This document shows, piece by piece, positions 17,883-27,376 of a stretch of 64,000 nucleotides of DNA. Each line of letters opens with the position of its first letter. The first letter of the stretch is position 1. The DNA comes from Mangrovimonas sp. ST2L15 (lineage in GTDB: Bacteria; Bacteroidota; Bacteroidia; Flavobacteriales; Flavobacteriaceae). Both the position numbers and the translations under genes were made by a program. The stretch spans positions 310,001-374,000 of the forward strand of contig NZ_LBIQ01000030.1 of NCBI RefSeq assembly GCF_001280515.1, read 5' to 3'. The notes beneath the pieces were generated by a model. The model was given only the letters and a program-made list of their open reading frames with translations, was not told the DNA's origin and searched no databases.

Positions 17883-18786
17883 AATAATTAGAATCGGCAC
17901 TCGCGATAGCAAATTAGCGCTTTGGCAAGCTGAAACCGTTCAAAATAACCTTCAACAATTAGGATACCGCACCGAATTGGTCCCTGTGAAATCCCAGGGT
18001 GACCTCATATTGGATAAACCTCTTTATGAATTGGGGATTACCGGAGTTTTTACAAAAACATTGGATATTGCCATGATTCAAGGTGATGTCGATATTGCAG
18101 TGCACTCCATGAAAGATGTTCCAACCAGACTTCCAAATGGCATTATTGAAGGGGCCGTATTAAAACGCGCTAACATAGAAGACATCTTAGTTTATAAGAA
18201 GTTGGATTTTCTGGAATCTAAAGGCACAATAGCTACGGGAAGCTTAAGGAGAAAAGCTCAATGGCTTCATAAATACCCTAACCACGAAGTAACTGGCTTG
18301 AGAGGTAACGTGATCACTCGACTTCAAAAACTTGAAGAATCCGATTGGGATGGAGCAATTTTTGCAAAGGCGGGCCTTGAGCGTATTGAAATCTTACCTG
18401 AAAACCATATTTCCCTGGATTGGATGATTCCAGCACCAGCACAAGGAGCCATGTTGGTTGTTTGTATGGATTCAGATGAGTTTTCCATTGAGGCCGTTTC
18501 CAAACTCAATCATCAAGAAACCCAAATTTGTGTAGGTATTGAAAGAGAGTTCCTTAAAGTCTTGGAAGGCGGGTGTACGGCACCCATTGGCGCTATTGCC
18601 AAAATAAACCATGACCAAATTGATTTTAAAGGCGTGCTATTATCTCTTGATGGGAAGGACAAAATAAGCATAGAAAGAACCATAGCTTTGGATAATTACA
18701 CGGGCTTTGGAAAAGCCTGTGCTCTGGAAGTTTTAGAAAATGGAGGTTATAATTTGATGCAAAGCATCAAGAAGGAGCTATCATGA
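17875..18786 (+). CDS. hemC: Hydroxymethylbilane synthase (porphobilinogen deaminase)
   Basis: 303 residues. Condenses four porphobilinogens into hydroxymethylbilane on a dipyrromethane primer attached to the conserved Cys of EGGCTAPIGAIAK. Other hallmarks are the start IRIGTRDSKLALWQAE, the catalytic Asp in VHSMKDVPTRLP, and GSLRRKAQWLHKYPNHEV with the substrate-binding arginines. Starts within the last eight bases of hemA and overlaps hemD by four bases (ATGA), indicating translational coupling. Confidence 0.97.
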   Translation: MSKIIRIGTRDSKLALWQAETVQNNLQQLGYRTELVPVKSQGDLILDKPLYELGITGVFTKTLDIAMIQGDVDIAVHSMKDVPTRLPNGIIEGAVLKRANIEDILVYKKLDFLESKGTIATGSLRRKAQWLHKYPNHEVTGLRGNVITRLQKLEESDWDGAIFAKAGLERIEILPENHISLDWMIPAPAQGAMLVVCMDSDEFSIEAVSKLNHQETQICVGIEREFLKVLEGGCTAPIGAIAKINHDQIDFKGVLLSLDGKDKISIERTIALDNYTGFGKACALEVLENGGYNLMQSIKKELS

Positions 18787-19430
18787 AAGTACTTTCAACC
18801 AAAATATTGACTCAGGATCAAAAACAGATTCTGAAAGATGCCTCTATCGAATTAATTGAATACTCTTCCATTCAAATTGATTTTTTACCTTTTGATGAAG
18901 ATATTATTGCAGATAATGCCATTATAACCAGTCAAAATGCCGCCAAAGCGGTTATTGATAAAAAAATTCTAATTAGAAACTGTTATTGTGTTGGTGAAAA
19001 AACCAAATCCTTTTTAGAAGAAAATGGCCAAAATGTGAACAAAATGAAGCAAAACGCTTCAGATTTAGCTCATTTTATATCTAAAAACCTAAATAATGAG
19101 CAGTTTTGGTACTTTTGCAACAACTTAAGGCGAGATGATTTACCAAGTATCTTAATGGCTCAAAACATCAAGATTAATGAAGTTGAAGTCTATAAAACGT
19201 CTTTAAATTTTCAAAAAGTAAATGAGGCATTTGATGCTATCTTGTTCTTTAGTCCGAGTGGTATCGAAAGCTTTACAAATCAAAATAAATTAAAGGATCA
19301 GGCTGTTTTTTGTATTGGAAACACTACCGCTCAAGCTGCCAAAACTTTTACAAACAACATTCATACTGCCAGTAAACCAACCATTGAACATGTATTGCAA
19401 CAGGTAGTTAAATACTCAAAACAAAAATGA
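18783..19430 (+). CDS. hemD: Uroporphyrinogen-III synthase
   Basis: 215 residues. Closes hydroxymethylbilane into uroporphyrinogen III with inversion of ring D. This family diverges strongly; support here is the length, two-domain pattern (TSQNAAKAV in the first half, [11 protein letters not shown] in the second) and position between hemC and hemE with four-base ATGA overlaps at both ends. Little else could fit. Confidence 0.9.
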   Translation: MKVLSTKILTQDQKQILKDASIELIEYSSIQIDFLPFDEDIIADNAIITSQNAAKAVIDKKILIRNCYCVGEKTKSFLEENGQNVNKMKQNASDLAHFISKNLNNEQFWYFCNNLRRDDLPSILMAQNIKINEVEVYKTSLNFQKVNEAFDAILFFSPSGIESFTNQNKLKDQAVFCIGNTTAQAAKTFTNNIHTASKPTIEHVLQQVVKYSKQK

Positions 19431-20452
19431 TTAAAAACGATTTATTCTTAAGAGCACTTAAAGGAGAAACTGTAGAAAGGCCACCGGTTTGGATGATGAG
19501 ACAAGCAGGCAGATATTTACCAGAATTCATGGCGATTAGGGAAAAATATGATTTTTTCACTAGATGTCAAACTCCTGAATTAGCCAGCGAAATAACCGTT
19601 CAACCCATCAGAAGATATGGAATGGATGCTGCTATTCTTTTCAGTGACATTCTTGTTATACCGCAAGCCATGAATATTGAGGTCCAAATGAAACCTAATT
19701 TTGGTCCTTACTTGCCCAATCCAATCAGAAGTCAAAAGGATGTAGATCAGGTCATAATTCCAGACGTAAATGAAACGCTAGACTATGTTTTTCAAGCTAT
19801 TAAGGCTACTAAAGAATTATTGAATGAGGAGATTCCTTTAATAGGTTTTGCAGGTTCCCCTTGGACCATTCTATGTTATTGTGTGCAAGGTCAAGGCAGC
19901 AAAACTTTTGATAAGGCTAAAGAATTTTGTTTTACAAATCCAATAGCAGCACATCAGTTACTTCAAAAAATTACTGATACTACAATTATCTATTTAAAGG
20001 AGAAAGTAAAAGCAGGAGTCAACGCTGTACAAGTATTTGATTCTTGGGGAGGCATGTTATCTCCCGTAGACTATCAGGAATTTTCATGGCCTTATATTAA
20101 CCAAATCATTGAGGCTTTAAAGGATGATGCACCAGTTATTGCTTTTGGTAAAGGTTGTTGGTTTGCATTGCATGAAATGTCAAAAAGTAATGCCTCTGCT
20201 TTGGGGATTGACTGGACTTGCTCTGCACAAAACGCACGTTATCTAACAGGGGGTAAAATCACACTTCAAGGAAACTTTGATCCCGCTAGATTACTTTCAC
20301 CACCTGCAGAAATAAAAAGGATGGTCCACCAAATGATTAATGAGTTTGGTAAAGACAGATATATCGTAAATTTAGGACACGGTATTTTACCTAACATTCC
20401 ATTGGATCATGCTAAAGCCTTTGTTGATGCGGTAAAAGAATATACCGTATAG
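19427..20452 (+). CDS. hemE: Uroporphyrinogen decarboxylase
   Basis: 341 residues. Removes four carboxyl groups from uroporphyrinogen III, giving coproporphyrinogen III. Signature [17 protein letters not shown] near the N-terminus carries the substrate-binding Arg residues, and [22 protein letters not shown] and [19 protein letters not shown] follow in order. Translationally coupled to hemD by ATGA. Confidence 0.97.
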   Translation: MIKNDLFLRALKGETVERPPVWMMRQAGRYLPEFMAIREKYDFFTRCQTPELASEITVQPIRRYGMDAAILFSDILVIPQAMNIEVQMKPNFGPYLPNPIRSQKDVDQVIIPDVNETLDYVFQAIKATKELLNEEIPLIGFAGSPWTILCYCVQGQGSKTFDKAKEFCFTNPIAAHQLLQKITDTTIIYLKEKVKAGVNAVQVFDSWGGMLSPVDYQEFSWPYINQIIEALKDDAPVIAFGKGCWFALHEMSKSNASALGIDWTCSAQNARYLTGGKITLQGNFDPARLLSPPAEIKRMVHQMINEFGKDRYIVNLGHGILPNIPLDHAKAFVDAVKEYTV

Positions 20453-20455
20453 CAT

Positions 20456-20992
20456 ATGATATCAGTTTTTGAGACATTTTATATTGACACGCTTAAACCT
20501 GAAGACGCATTGAGCTTAAGTAGCTTAATGATTCGTAATGGAAAAAGGTTTCAGGAATACCTTCCCAAGACCTTAGCAGCCAACTTATCAGAAAGTGCCT
20601 CAAAAGACTACATACAAAAAAAGCTTTCTGAATTTGAGAATAAAGTGGAATTCACTTTTGCAATTAAAGACAAGGACACCCATAATGTAGCTGGATTGGT
20701 CATTTTGAAAAATATTGATTGGGTCAAAAAGCAAGGAGAATTTGCATATTGCTTAGGCAGAAAATTTTCCGGTAAAGGTTGGATGAGTCAAAGCATGGAA
20801 TCTCTCAAGGAATATGCCTTTTTAAATTTAGGTTTAAATAGGCTTCAAATTTTAATTCACAAAACAAATATAAGCAGTATCAATGTTGCTAAACGGGCTG
20901 GTTTTTCTTGGTCTGAAACCTTGGAAAACGAGTATGTTTCAGGGAAATCAACATTAGATATGGAATTATATGAATTAGCTCATGAAAGATAG
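20456..20992 (+). CDS. GNAT-family N-acetyltransferase (RimJ/RimL-like) inside the haem operon
   Basis: 178 residues with the GNAT acetyl-CoA fold: VAGLVILKNIDW, then the cofactor loop EFAYCLGRKFSGKGWMSQSM, then YAFLNLGLNRLQILIHK and SINVAKRAGFSW, the pattern of the RimJ/RimL group that acetylates protein N-termini or small amines. Substrate unknown. It lies three bases after hemE and overlaps hemF by eleven bases, so it is firmly inside the transcript although no haem step is known to need an acetyltransferase. Confidence 0.88.
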   Translation: MISVFETFYIDTLKPEDALSLSSLMIRNGKRFQEYLPKTLAANLSESASKDYIQKKLSEFENKVEFTFAIKDKDTHNVAGLVILKNIDWVKKQGEFAYCLGRKFSGKGWMSQSMESLKEYAFLNLGLNRLQILIHKTNISSINVAKRAGFSWSETLENEYVSGKSTLDMELYELAHER

Positions 20993-21884
20993 ATTTTACC
21001 AATACATTCAGGACTTACAAGACATTATTACTTCAAAATTAGAGGAGCTTGATGGTAAAGCTCGTTTTCAAGAGGATTTATGGGAACGACCCGAAGGTGG
21101 TGGTGGACGCACTCGTGTCATCCAAAACGGGAACGTATTTGAAAAAGGAGGCGTCAACATTTCTGCAGTTCATGGAGCATTACCCGAATCTATGCAAGCC
21201 TATTTTGGTGTTAAGGATGCTGACTTTTTCGCCTGTGGATTAAGTTTGGTACTACATCCAAAAAACCCAATGGTGCCAACTGTACATGCCAATTGGCGCT
21301 ATTTTGAGATGTACAATAAGAAAGGTGAGATTGTAGACCAGTGGTTCGGAGGGGGGCAAGATCTAACTCCTTATTATCTATTTGAAGAAGACGCTATTCA
21401 TTTTCATAAAACCTGCAAATGGGCCTGCGATAGACACCATCCGGAATTCTATCAAAAATATAAAGAAAAATGTGATGATTACTTCTGGAATACCCACAGA
21501 AATGAGGCTAGAGGTATTGGTGGGTTATTCTTTGATTATTGCAAAGCCCAGGAGGATTTTGGAATGGATGCATGGTTTGATTTTATAACCGAGGTAGGTG
21601 ATAGTTTTTTAGAAGCCTATGTACCTATTGTATTAAAAAGAAAAGACTTAACTTACACGGAGCAACAACGTAAGTGGCAAGAAATAAGAAGAGGACGTTA
21701 TGTTGAGTTTAATTTGGTACATGATAAAGGCACTTTATTTGGTTTAAAAACCAATGGAAGGATTGAAAGTATTTTAATGAGTTTGCCCCCACATGTACAA
21801 TGGGTTTATGATTATCACCCAGAACCGGAGTCTGAAGAAGACAAACTGATTGAAGTATTAAAACATCCAAAACCATGGGTCTAA
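20982..21884 (+). CDS. hemF: Oxygen-dependent coproporphyrinogen III oxidase
   Basis: 300 residues. Converts coproporphyrinogen III to protoporphyrinogen IX with molecular oxygen. Conserved stretches are WERPEGGGGRTRVIQNG, VPTVHANWRYFEMY, WFGGGQDLTPYY and RRGRYVEFNLVHDKGT. Use of the oxygen-dependent enzyme with HemJ points to an aerobic lifestyle; no anaerobic HemN is visible in this window. Start ATG lies in the last eleven bases of the acetyltransferase gene; the end overlaps the following outer-membrane gene by ten bases. Confidence 0.97.
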   Translation: MKDRFYQYIQDLQDIITSKLEELDGKARFQEDLWERPEGGGGRTRVIQNGNVFEKGGVNISAVHGALPESMQAYFGVKDADFFACGLSLVLHPKNPMVPTVHANWRYFEMYNKKGEIVDQWFGGGQDLTPYYLFEEDAIHFHKTCKWACDRHHPEFYQKYKEKCDDYFWNTHRNEARGIGGLFFDYCKAQEDFGMDAWFDFITEVGDSFLEAYVPIVLKRKDLTYTEQQRKWQEIRRGRYVEFNLVHDKGTLFGLKTNGRIESILMSLPPHVQWVYDYHPEPESEEDKLIEVLKHPKPWV

Positions 21885-22897
21885 AAAACATAATTCTATT
21901 TGCCTCACTATGTTTACCTGCTATTATTTTCTCGCAGGAAACTGAAGAAGAAATCGTTTATATTGAAGAAACCGACCATAAGGTTTCCTACCCCAATCGC
22001 ATTACGGCTCGAGCTTATTATGTTAATACCTCAAATTCTATAATTTTAAAAGACCGGTTTTCTGATCTGTTTTTCAATCTCGAACCCAATAAGCAAAACC
22101 GAATAGGAGCTTCGGTTTCTTTTAGAGGCCTCTCAGCTTCCTATTCTTTCGCTCCAGACTTTCTTGCCGAAAATGAAGACAATGAACATTCCAGACTTTT
22201 TAATTTTAGCCTAAGGAATTTTTTTGGAAAGCACTTTATGCAAACCTTCGATATTTTTAATGAAAAGGGCTTTTATTTAAAATTAAACAATGATGACGCC
22301 ATATCTGTGTATCTTCCAAATACCAACAACTTTAAAATTGGAGGTGCAACATCCTATATTTGGAATGAGAACTTTTCATTTAGGGCCATTACCTCACAAG
22401 ATGAAAAGCAATTAAAAAGTACAGGGAGTTTTATCCCCAGAATTGTATATTATTACACCAAGTTTAATTTAGAAGGAGAATCGGGAACAGATGGTTCCTA
22501 CATTGACTCCAGTTACTATTCTTTTGATATCGCCTTTGCGCCATCTTACTATTACAACTTTGTACCTACCAAAAATTTATTACTGTCGGCTGGGGCTTCA
22601 GCAGGTATTGGCTTAAACAGATCCAAATCGGAAGGAGAAGACCCTTTGGTAACGCTATTGACCGAATTAAACTTTAGAGGGTCTGCAACTTATGACATAG
22701 ACAACCTCTATTTAGGAGCCCATTACAGCTACTTAATTTTGAATCATGCCGCAGATAGAACAAGCCGAATAAAGGACAACATTCCTTATTTCCAAATATT
22801 TGTAGGATATCGATTTAAAGCTCCTAAATCCCTTGTTCAATTTGCTGATAAAATGGAAGGGAAATTGAATGAAGAAATTGATAAAATAAAATCATAA
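21875..22897 (+). CDS. Outer-membrane protein, DUF4421-like
   Basis: 340 residues with a signal peptide (LKNIILFASLCLPAIIFSQ) and a beta-rich body of alternating aromatic and polar residues, which fits an outer-membrane barrel. The features (RITARAYYVNTSNSI, RIGASVSFRGLSASYSF, YSYLILNHAADRTS) match what I know of the DUF4421 group of Bacteroidota. Function unknown. It lies inside the haem operon, overlapping hemF by ten bases and one base from hemB; a role in export or sensing of tetrapyrroles would be a guess. Confidence 0.75.
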   Translation: MGLKNIILFASLCLPAIIFSQETEEEIVYIEETDHKVSYPNRITARAYYVNTSNSIILKDRFSDLFFNLEPNKQNRIGASVSFRGLSASYSFAPDFLAENEDNEHSRLFNFSLRNFFGKHFMQTFDIFNEKGFYLKLNNDDAISVYLPNTNNFKIGGATSYIWNENFSFRAITSQDEKQLKSTGSFIPRIVYYYTKFNLEGESGTDGSYIDSSYYSFDIAFAPSYYYNFVPTKNLLLSAGASAGIGLNRSKSEGEDPLVTLLTELNFRGSATYDIDNLYLGAHYSYLILNHAADRTSRIKDNIPYFQIFVGYRFKAPKSLVQFADKMEGKLNEEIDKIKS

Positions 22898-22898
22898 C

Positions 22899-23888
22899 AT
22901 GTATCCTATAAAACGCAACAGAAGATTAAGAACAAATGCAAGTATTCGTTCTTTAGTGCGAGAAACCATAATAACTCCTAACGATTTTTTAGTACCCCTT
23001 TTTGTGGTAGAAGGGAAAAATGTCAAGGAAGAAATTGCTTCCATGCCTAACTATTTCAGATTAAGTCTAGACCTTTTAGAACAAGAGGTTAAGGAATTAT
23101 GGAGCATGGGATTGAAATCTGTCTTATTATTTGTAAAAGTACCTGACCAACTAAAAGACAACAAAGGAACCGAAGCCATCAACCCCAATGGACTCATGCA
23201 AAAAGCCATTAAAACCGTCAAGGATGCTTGTCCAGAAATGATTGTTATGACCGATGTTGCCATGGATCCATATTCCATCTATGGCCATGATGGCATAGTG
23301 GAAAATGGCCTGATCCTAAATGATGAAACTGTTGATCTTTTAACTGAAATGAGTCTTTCTCATGCGGAAGCGGGCGCTGATTTTGTAGCTCCCAGTGATA
23401 TGATGGATGGTCGTATTTTATCCATTCGTGAAGCCTTTGAAGACGAAGGTTTTTTCAATACGGGTATCATGGCTTACTCCGCTAAATATGCATCTGCATT
23501 TTACGGTCCATTTAGAGACGCTTTGGATTCTGCACCAGTAGATTTAAAAAACATTCCTAAGGACAAAAAAACATATCAAATGGATTATGCTAATCGCTTT
23601 GAGGCGCTTAGGGAAACCGAACTGGACATTGAAGAGGGAGCCGATATTGTTATGGTTAAACCAGGATTATGCTATCTGGACATAGTACGCGATATTAAAA
23701 ATGAAGTAGATGTCCCACTGGCTGTTTATCAAGTTTCTGGGGAATATGCCATGATTAAAGCAGCAGCAGAAAAAGGTTGGCTAGACCATGATGCCGTTAT
23801 CCTTGAACAAACTTATGCGATCAAAAGAGCAGGGGCAGATATTATTGCTAGCTATTTTGCTAAGGATGTTGTGAAATTGATTTCGTAA
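22899..23888 (+). CDS. hemB: Porphobilinogen synthase (delta-aminolevulinate dehydratase), zinc-independent type
   Basis: 329 residues. Condenses two 5-aminolevulinates to porphobilinogen. Active-site lysines are within FVAPSDMMDGRI neighbourhood and GADIVMVKPGLCYLD. In zinc enzymes the metal loop carries three Cys; here it reads DVAMDPYSIYGHDG, with Asp and His positions instead, the arrangement of magnesium-activated enzymes in Pseudomonas and plants. Last haem gene of the operon, one base after the outer-membrane gene, 26 bases before the CNNM gene. Confidence 0.96.
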   Translation: MYPIKRNRRLRTNASIRSLVRETIITPNDFLVPLFVVEGKNVKEEIASMPNYFRLSLDLLEQEVKELWSMGLKSVLLFVKVPDQLKDNKGTEAINPNGLMQKAIKTVKDACPEMIVMTDVAMDPYSIYGHDGIVENGLILNDETVDLLTEMSLSHAEAGADFVAPSDMMDGRILSIREAFEDEGFFNTGIMAYSAKYASAFYGPFRDALDSAPVDLKNIPKDKKTYQMDYANRFEALRETELDIEEGADIVMVKPGLCYLDIVRDIKNEVDVPLAVYQVSGEYAMIKAAAEKGWLDHDAVILEQTYAIKRAGADIIASYFAKDVVKLIS

Positions 23889-23914
23889 CTTCGTACAAAC
23901 CCATAACCCAAAAC

Positions 23915-25003
23915 ATGAGCGCACTATTTTTCTGGGCCTTTATCTCCATCTTCTTTTCCTTTATGTGTTCCATTCTGGAAGCCGTACTATTAAGTGTTAC
24001 ACCCACCTTCATTACAGTCAAAAAACAAGAGGGTAAACATTATGCCACCGTATTGGAAAACTTAAAAAAAGACGTAGATAAACCTCTTATTTCTATTCTA
24101 ACTCTAAATACTATTGCTCATACACTAGGTGCAATGATGGTAGGAATCCAAGCAGAGAAACTACCTTATAAAATAGAATTGTTTGGAATTAATACTGTAG
24201 GAGTTGTATCGGCGGCCATGACCCTATTAATTTTAATTGCCTCAGAAATTATTCCGAAAACGATTGGTGCCACCTATTGGAAATCTTTGGCGAATTTTAC
24301 TTCAAAAGCTTTAACCGTCTTAATTTTTCCATTAAAATGGACAGGGATTTTATGGGTATTACAATTAACCACTAAACTTATTGGAGGAAAGGGACATCAT
24401 GGAAGTGTTTTCAGCAGAGAAGATTTTCACGCCATGACCAATTTAGCAGAAGAAAAAGGCGTTTTTCTGGAATCTGAAAGTAAGGTGATTAAAAACATGT
24501 TGACTTTTAAGGATGTTTTGGCCAAGGATATCATGACCCCAAGAACGGTCATGAAAATTGAAAATGAAACAACAACTATCAAAGATTTTTTTGAAAAGAA
24601 TTCCAATATTCGATTTTCAAGAATTCCTGTGTATACAGAGGAAACAGACAACATTACCGGCTTAGTCCTCAAAGATGAAATCTTCAGGGAAATGGCTTTT
24701 GGAAATGGAAATAAATTGCTCTCAGACATCAAAAGAACCATCATTATCATCAATCGCAGTATGCCTATCCCAAAATTATTTGAGCAACTCGTTGAGAGCA
24801 AAAATCATATGGCTTTGGTAGTGGACGAGTACGGATCCGTAAGCGGTTTGGTAACCATGGAAGATGTGATTGAAACGCTTTTGGGTATGGAAATTATGGA
24901 CGAAAGTGATAGCATTGCAGACCTTCAGCTATTGGCCAGAAGAAGTTGGGAAACTCGTGCCAAACGTTTAGGCCTTATAGAAGATCAAAAACCAAAAGAA
25001 TAA
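23915..25003 (+). CDS. CNNM/CorC-type membrane protein (DUF21 plus CBS pair)
   Basis: 362 residues. N-terminal DUF21 with about four hydrophobic helices (SALFFWAFISIFFSFMCSIL to about residue 160) and a cytosolic CBS-domain pair at about 195-320 (VLAKDIMTPRTVMKIENE, LFEQLVESKNHMALVVDEYG, VTMEDVIETLLG). Family members are Mg2+ or Co2+ exporters or regulators. No C-terminal CorC-HlyC domain follows the CBS pair. It ends with TAATG, sharing one base with the Ogt start. Confidence 0.87.
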   Translation: MSALFFWAFISIFFSFMCSILEAVLLSVTPTFITVKKQEGKHYATVLENLKKDVDKPLISILTLNTIAHTLGAMMVGIQAEKLPYKIELFGINTVGVVSAAMTLLILIASEIIPKTIGATYWKSLANFTSKALTVLIFPLKWTGILWVLQLTTKLIGGKGHHGSVFSREDFHAMTNLAEEKGVFLESESKVIKNMLTFKDVLAKDIMTPRTVMKIENETTTIKDFFEKNSNIRFSRIPVYTEETDNITGLVLKDEIFREMAFGNGNKLLSDIKRTIIIINRSMPIPKLFEQLVESKNHMALVVDEYGSVSGLVTMEDVIETLLGMEIMDESDSIADLQLLARRSWETRAKRLGLIEDQKPKE

Positions 25004-25476
25004 TGGATTTCTGTATCATCCATACCCCTTTGGGCTACACCCAGATTGAGGGCGACTATTTGGGTGTGTCAAAGATTTCTATTTTGAATAGTGAAGTGAA
25101 CGTGTCCAAAACCATCCCGAAATCTCTTGAAGAATGCTCGCGTCAACTACAAGAATATTTTGAGGGTAGCAGAACGGAATTCCAGCTAAACTTGAATCCA
25201 GCAGGAACAACTTTTCAAAAGAAAGTTTGGAGCGAATTACAAAAAGTACCCTACGGAAAAACCAAAAGCTACCTTGAACTATCCCGCAACTTAGGAGATG
25301 AAAAAGCCATCCGAGCCGTTGCCAATGCCAATGGCAAAAACCCCCTATGGATTGTTATTCCTTGCCACAGAATTATAGGAAGTGACGGCAGTCTTACAGG
25401 TTATGCAGGCGGATTGCACAGAAAACAATGGCTTTTGGAACATGAAAGTCCGTATAAACAAGAAACACTATTTTAA
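25003..25476 (+). CDS. ogt: Methylated-DNA--protein-cysteine methyltransferase
   Basis: 157 residues from ATG at 25003, which overlaps the CNNM stop by one base; a longer frame from 24946 lies inside CNNM and is unlikely. The suicide cysteine is in IVIPCHRIIG (Cys121), the Asn hinge in AVANANGKNP, and the helix-turn-helix region in VPYGKTKSYLELSRNLG. It repairs O6-methylguanine by moving the methyl group to itself. The short N-terminal domain, without an Ada metal-binding part, favours Ogt. Confidence 0.9.
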   Translation: MDFCIIHTPLGYTQIEGDYLGVSKISILNSEVNVSKTIPKSLEECSRQLQEYFEGSRTEFQLNLNPAGTTFQKKVWSELQKVPYGKTKSYLELSRNLGDEKAIRAVANANGKNPLWIVIPCHRIIGSDGSLTGYAGGLHRKQWLLEHESPYKQETLF

Positions 25477-25513
25477 TTTTTTGGTTATATTTAGTTACAT
25501 CTAAATTAACTAT

Positions 25514-26677
25514 ATGAAATTTTTAAAGCCCCTTGCCAAATGGTTAGTTATTGTCCTAGGACTCCTAATCATTCTTCTTTATATCACTAACACTGACTAC
25601 CTTATCAAGGCCGTAAGAACCATTTATTTAAAAGGCCATACCACTGCTTATCTTGAAGATTACAAAGAATTTGACAACAAATTCATTGAAGCAGGAAACC
25701 CAATACCCTGGCCCTATCACAAGGACTTCAACTTGGCTTCCATAACCGATAAATTGGCCCAGACTAACAAAGAGTTGGGTACCATAGCTTACGTGATTAT
25801 TAAAAATGACAGCATTTGGTTTGAAACATATAATGATGGCTTTGGCGAAGACTCCAAATCCAATTCCTTTTCCATGGCAAAAAGTTATGTTACCGCTTTA
25901 CTTGGAAAAGCCATTATGCAAGGATATATTAAAGGACTAGATCAACCTGTTTGTGATTTCCTCCCTGAATTTTGCGAGGGAATGGCAGCAAAAATGACGG
26001 TTGGAGACTTATCCAGTATGTCCTCTGGAACCAATTGGGATGAAGCCTATTATTCGCCATTTTCAATCACCACCAGAGCCTATTTTGACGACAATTTAAA
26101 AGAAGTCATTAACGGGTTAAAAGTGGTTCAAGAACCTGGCCAACGGTTTAAATATGCCAGTGGAGATACTCAATTGCTAGCTCTTGTTTTAGAGCGAGCC
26201 ACTGGTAAAAAACTATACAATTATCTTTCTGAAGAGTTATGGAAGCCCTTGGGATGTGAACTGGATGCTCCATGGCAAGTTGATAGTGAAGAACATGATT
26301 TTGTTAAAGCCTATTGTTGTATTGCTAGTGATGCCAAAGATTTTGCAAAATTAGGAAAGCTATATAAAGATTATGGCAATTGGAATGGACAACAGATTTT
26401 AGATTCAGCTTTTATAGCCAAATGTGTGACACCAAGATTTTCATCTAGTCCCCAATATGGTTATGGATGGTGGTTAAAAACTATAGGAGACAAATCCTTT
26501 TTCATGATGCGAGGACATTTGGGACAGTATGTTATTGTGGAGCCCGAGGACAACATTATTATTGTTCGTTTGGGTCATTCCAAAGGCGCAGGGAATACCG
26601 TTGCAGTATTTACGGATGACATCAGCATCTATATTGAAGAAGCTTACAAAATGTTAGGTTATGATCTCAAAAATTAA
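25514..26677 (+). CDS. Serine hydrolase, class C beta-lactamase-like, membrane-anchored
   Basis: 387 residues. One hydrophobic helix at about 8-28 anchors it, with the hydrolase domain in the periplasm. The catalytic SxxK is SMAK (Ser120, Lys123), the second motif YAS lies in RFKYASGDTQ, and GHLGQ takes the place of the HxG or KTG motif near residue 335. Such proteins act as esterases or D-amino-acid amidases rather than true antibiotic-hydrolysing enzymes; no specificity can be given. Its end overlaps the exonuclease gene by 17 bases. Confidence 0.85.
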   Translation: MKFLKPLAKWLVIVLGLLIILLYITNTDYLIKAVRTIYLKGHTTAYLEDYKEFDNKFIEAGNPIPWPYHKDFNLASITDKLAQTNKELGTIAYVIIKNDSIWFETYNDGFGEDSKSNSFSMAKSYVTALLGKAIMQGYIKGLDQPVCDFLPEFCEGMAAKMTVGDLSSMSSGTNWDEAYYSPFSITTRAYFDDNLKEVINGLKVVQEPGQRFKYASGDTQLLALVLERATGKKLYNYLSEELWKPLGCELDAPWQVDSEEHDFVKAYCCIASDAKDFAKLGKLYKDYGNWNGQQILDSAFIAKCVTPRFSSSPQYGYGWWLKTIGDKSFFMMRGHLGQYVIVEPEDNIIIVRLGHSKGAGNTVAVFTDDISIYIEEAYKMLGYDLKN

Positions 26678-27374
26678 TCTTGAAAACATCCTTTTTTTAG
26701 ACATTGAAACGGTTCCCGAAACAGAACATTTCAATGACTTGGATGAAACCAAACAGGAATTATGGGACGCCAAGTCCAGATACCAAAGAGGTGATGACTA
26801 TTCTCCCGATGAATTTTACGACCGAGCTGGTATTTGGGCAGAATTTGGTAAAATCATTTGTATCTCCGTTGGCTATTTCAATCTTAAAAATGACGTAAGA
26901 ACCTTTAGGGTTACCAGCTTTTATGGCGAAGAACCGAAACTATTAAAAGATTTTAAAAACCTACTCATTTCCCACTTTAGTCAAACCAAACATTTACTAT
27001 GTGCCCATAATGGGAAGGAATTTGATTTTCCATATATTGCCCGACGAATGATCATCCACAATATAGAACTTCCTTATAAATTGAATCTGTTTGGCAAAAA
27101 ACCTTGGGAAGTTCCTCATTTGGACACCTTAGAACTTTGGAAATTTGGTGATTATAAAAACTACACCTCTTTGAAGTTATTGACTAATGTTTTGGGCATT
27201 CCTTCTCCTAAGGAAGATATTGATGGCAGTGAGGTTTACAAAGTCTATTATGAAGATGGTGATATTGACAGAATAATCAAATACTGCGAAAGAGATACCA
27301 TTGCCGTGGCTCAAATTTTCCTGAGATTGCGTGGAGACGACTTGCTTCTGGATGACGAAATTATCCACATTTAA
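26661..27374 (+). CDS. 3'-5' exonuclease, DEDDy type (PolB-exo2/DnaQ-like)
   Basis: 237 residues. The catalytic carboxylates of a DEDDy nuclease are visible: Asp14 and Glu16 in LFLDIETVPET, an Asp in HNGKEFDFPYIARRM, and the final Tyr and Asp in KYCERDTIAVAQIF. The fold is that of proofreading exonucleases of polymerase B, as a stand-alone protein. Role is probably DNA repair or turnover. Its start lies in the end of the hydrolase gene and it is two bases from the ABC gene. Confidence 0.85.
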   Translation: MISKINLENILFLDIETVPETEHFNDLDETKQELWDAKSRYQRGDDYSPDEFYDRAGIWAEFGKIICISVGYFNLKNDVRTFRVTSFYGEEPKLLKDFKNLLISHFSQTKHLLCAHNGKEFDFPYIARRMIIHNIELPYKLNLFGKKPWEVPHLDTLELWKFGDYKNYTSLKLLTNVLGIPSPKEDIDGSEVYKVYYEDGDIDRIIKYCERDTIAVAQIFLRLRGDDLLLDDEIIHI

Positions 27375-27376
27375 GG

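Noticed and set aside
24427-24801. 124-residue minus-strand frame inside the CNNM gene
   Set aside because: Antisense shadow of a well supported gene; no family features.
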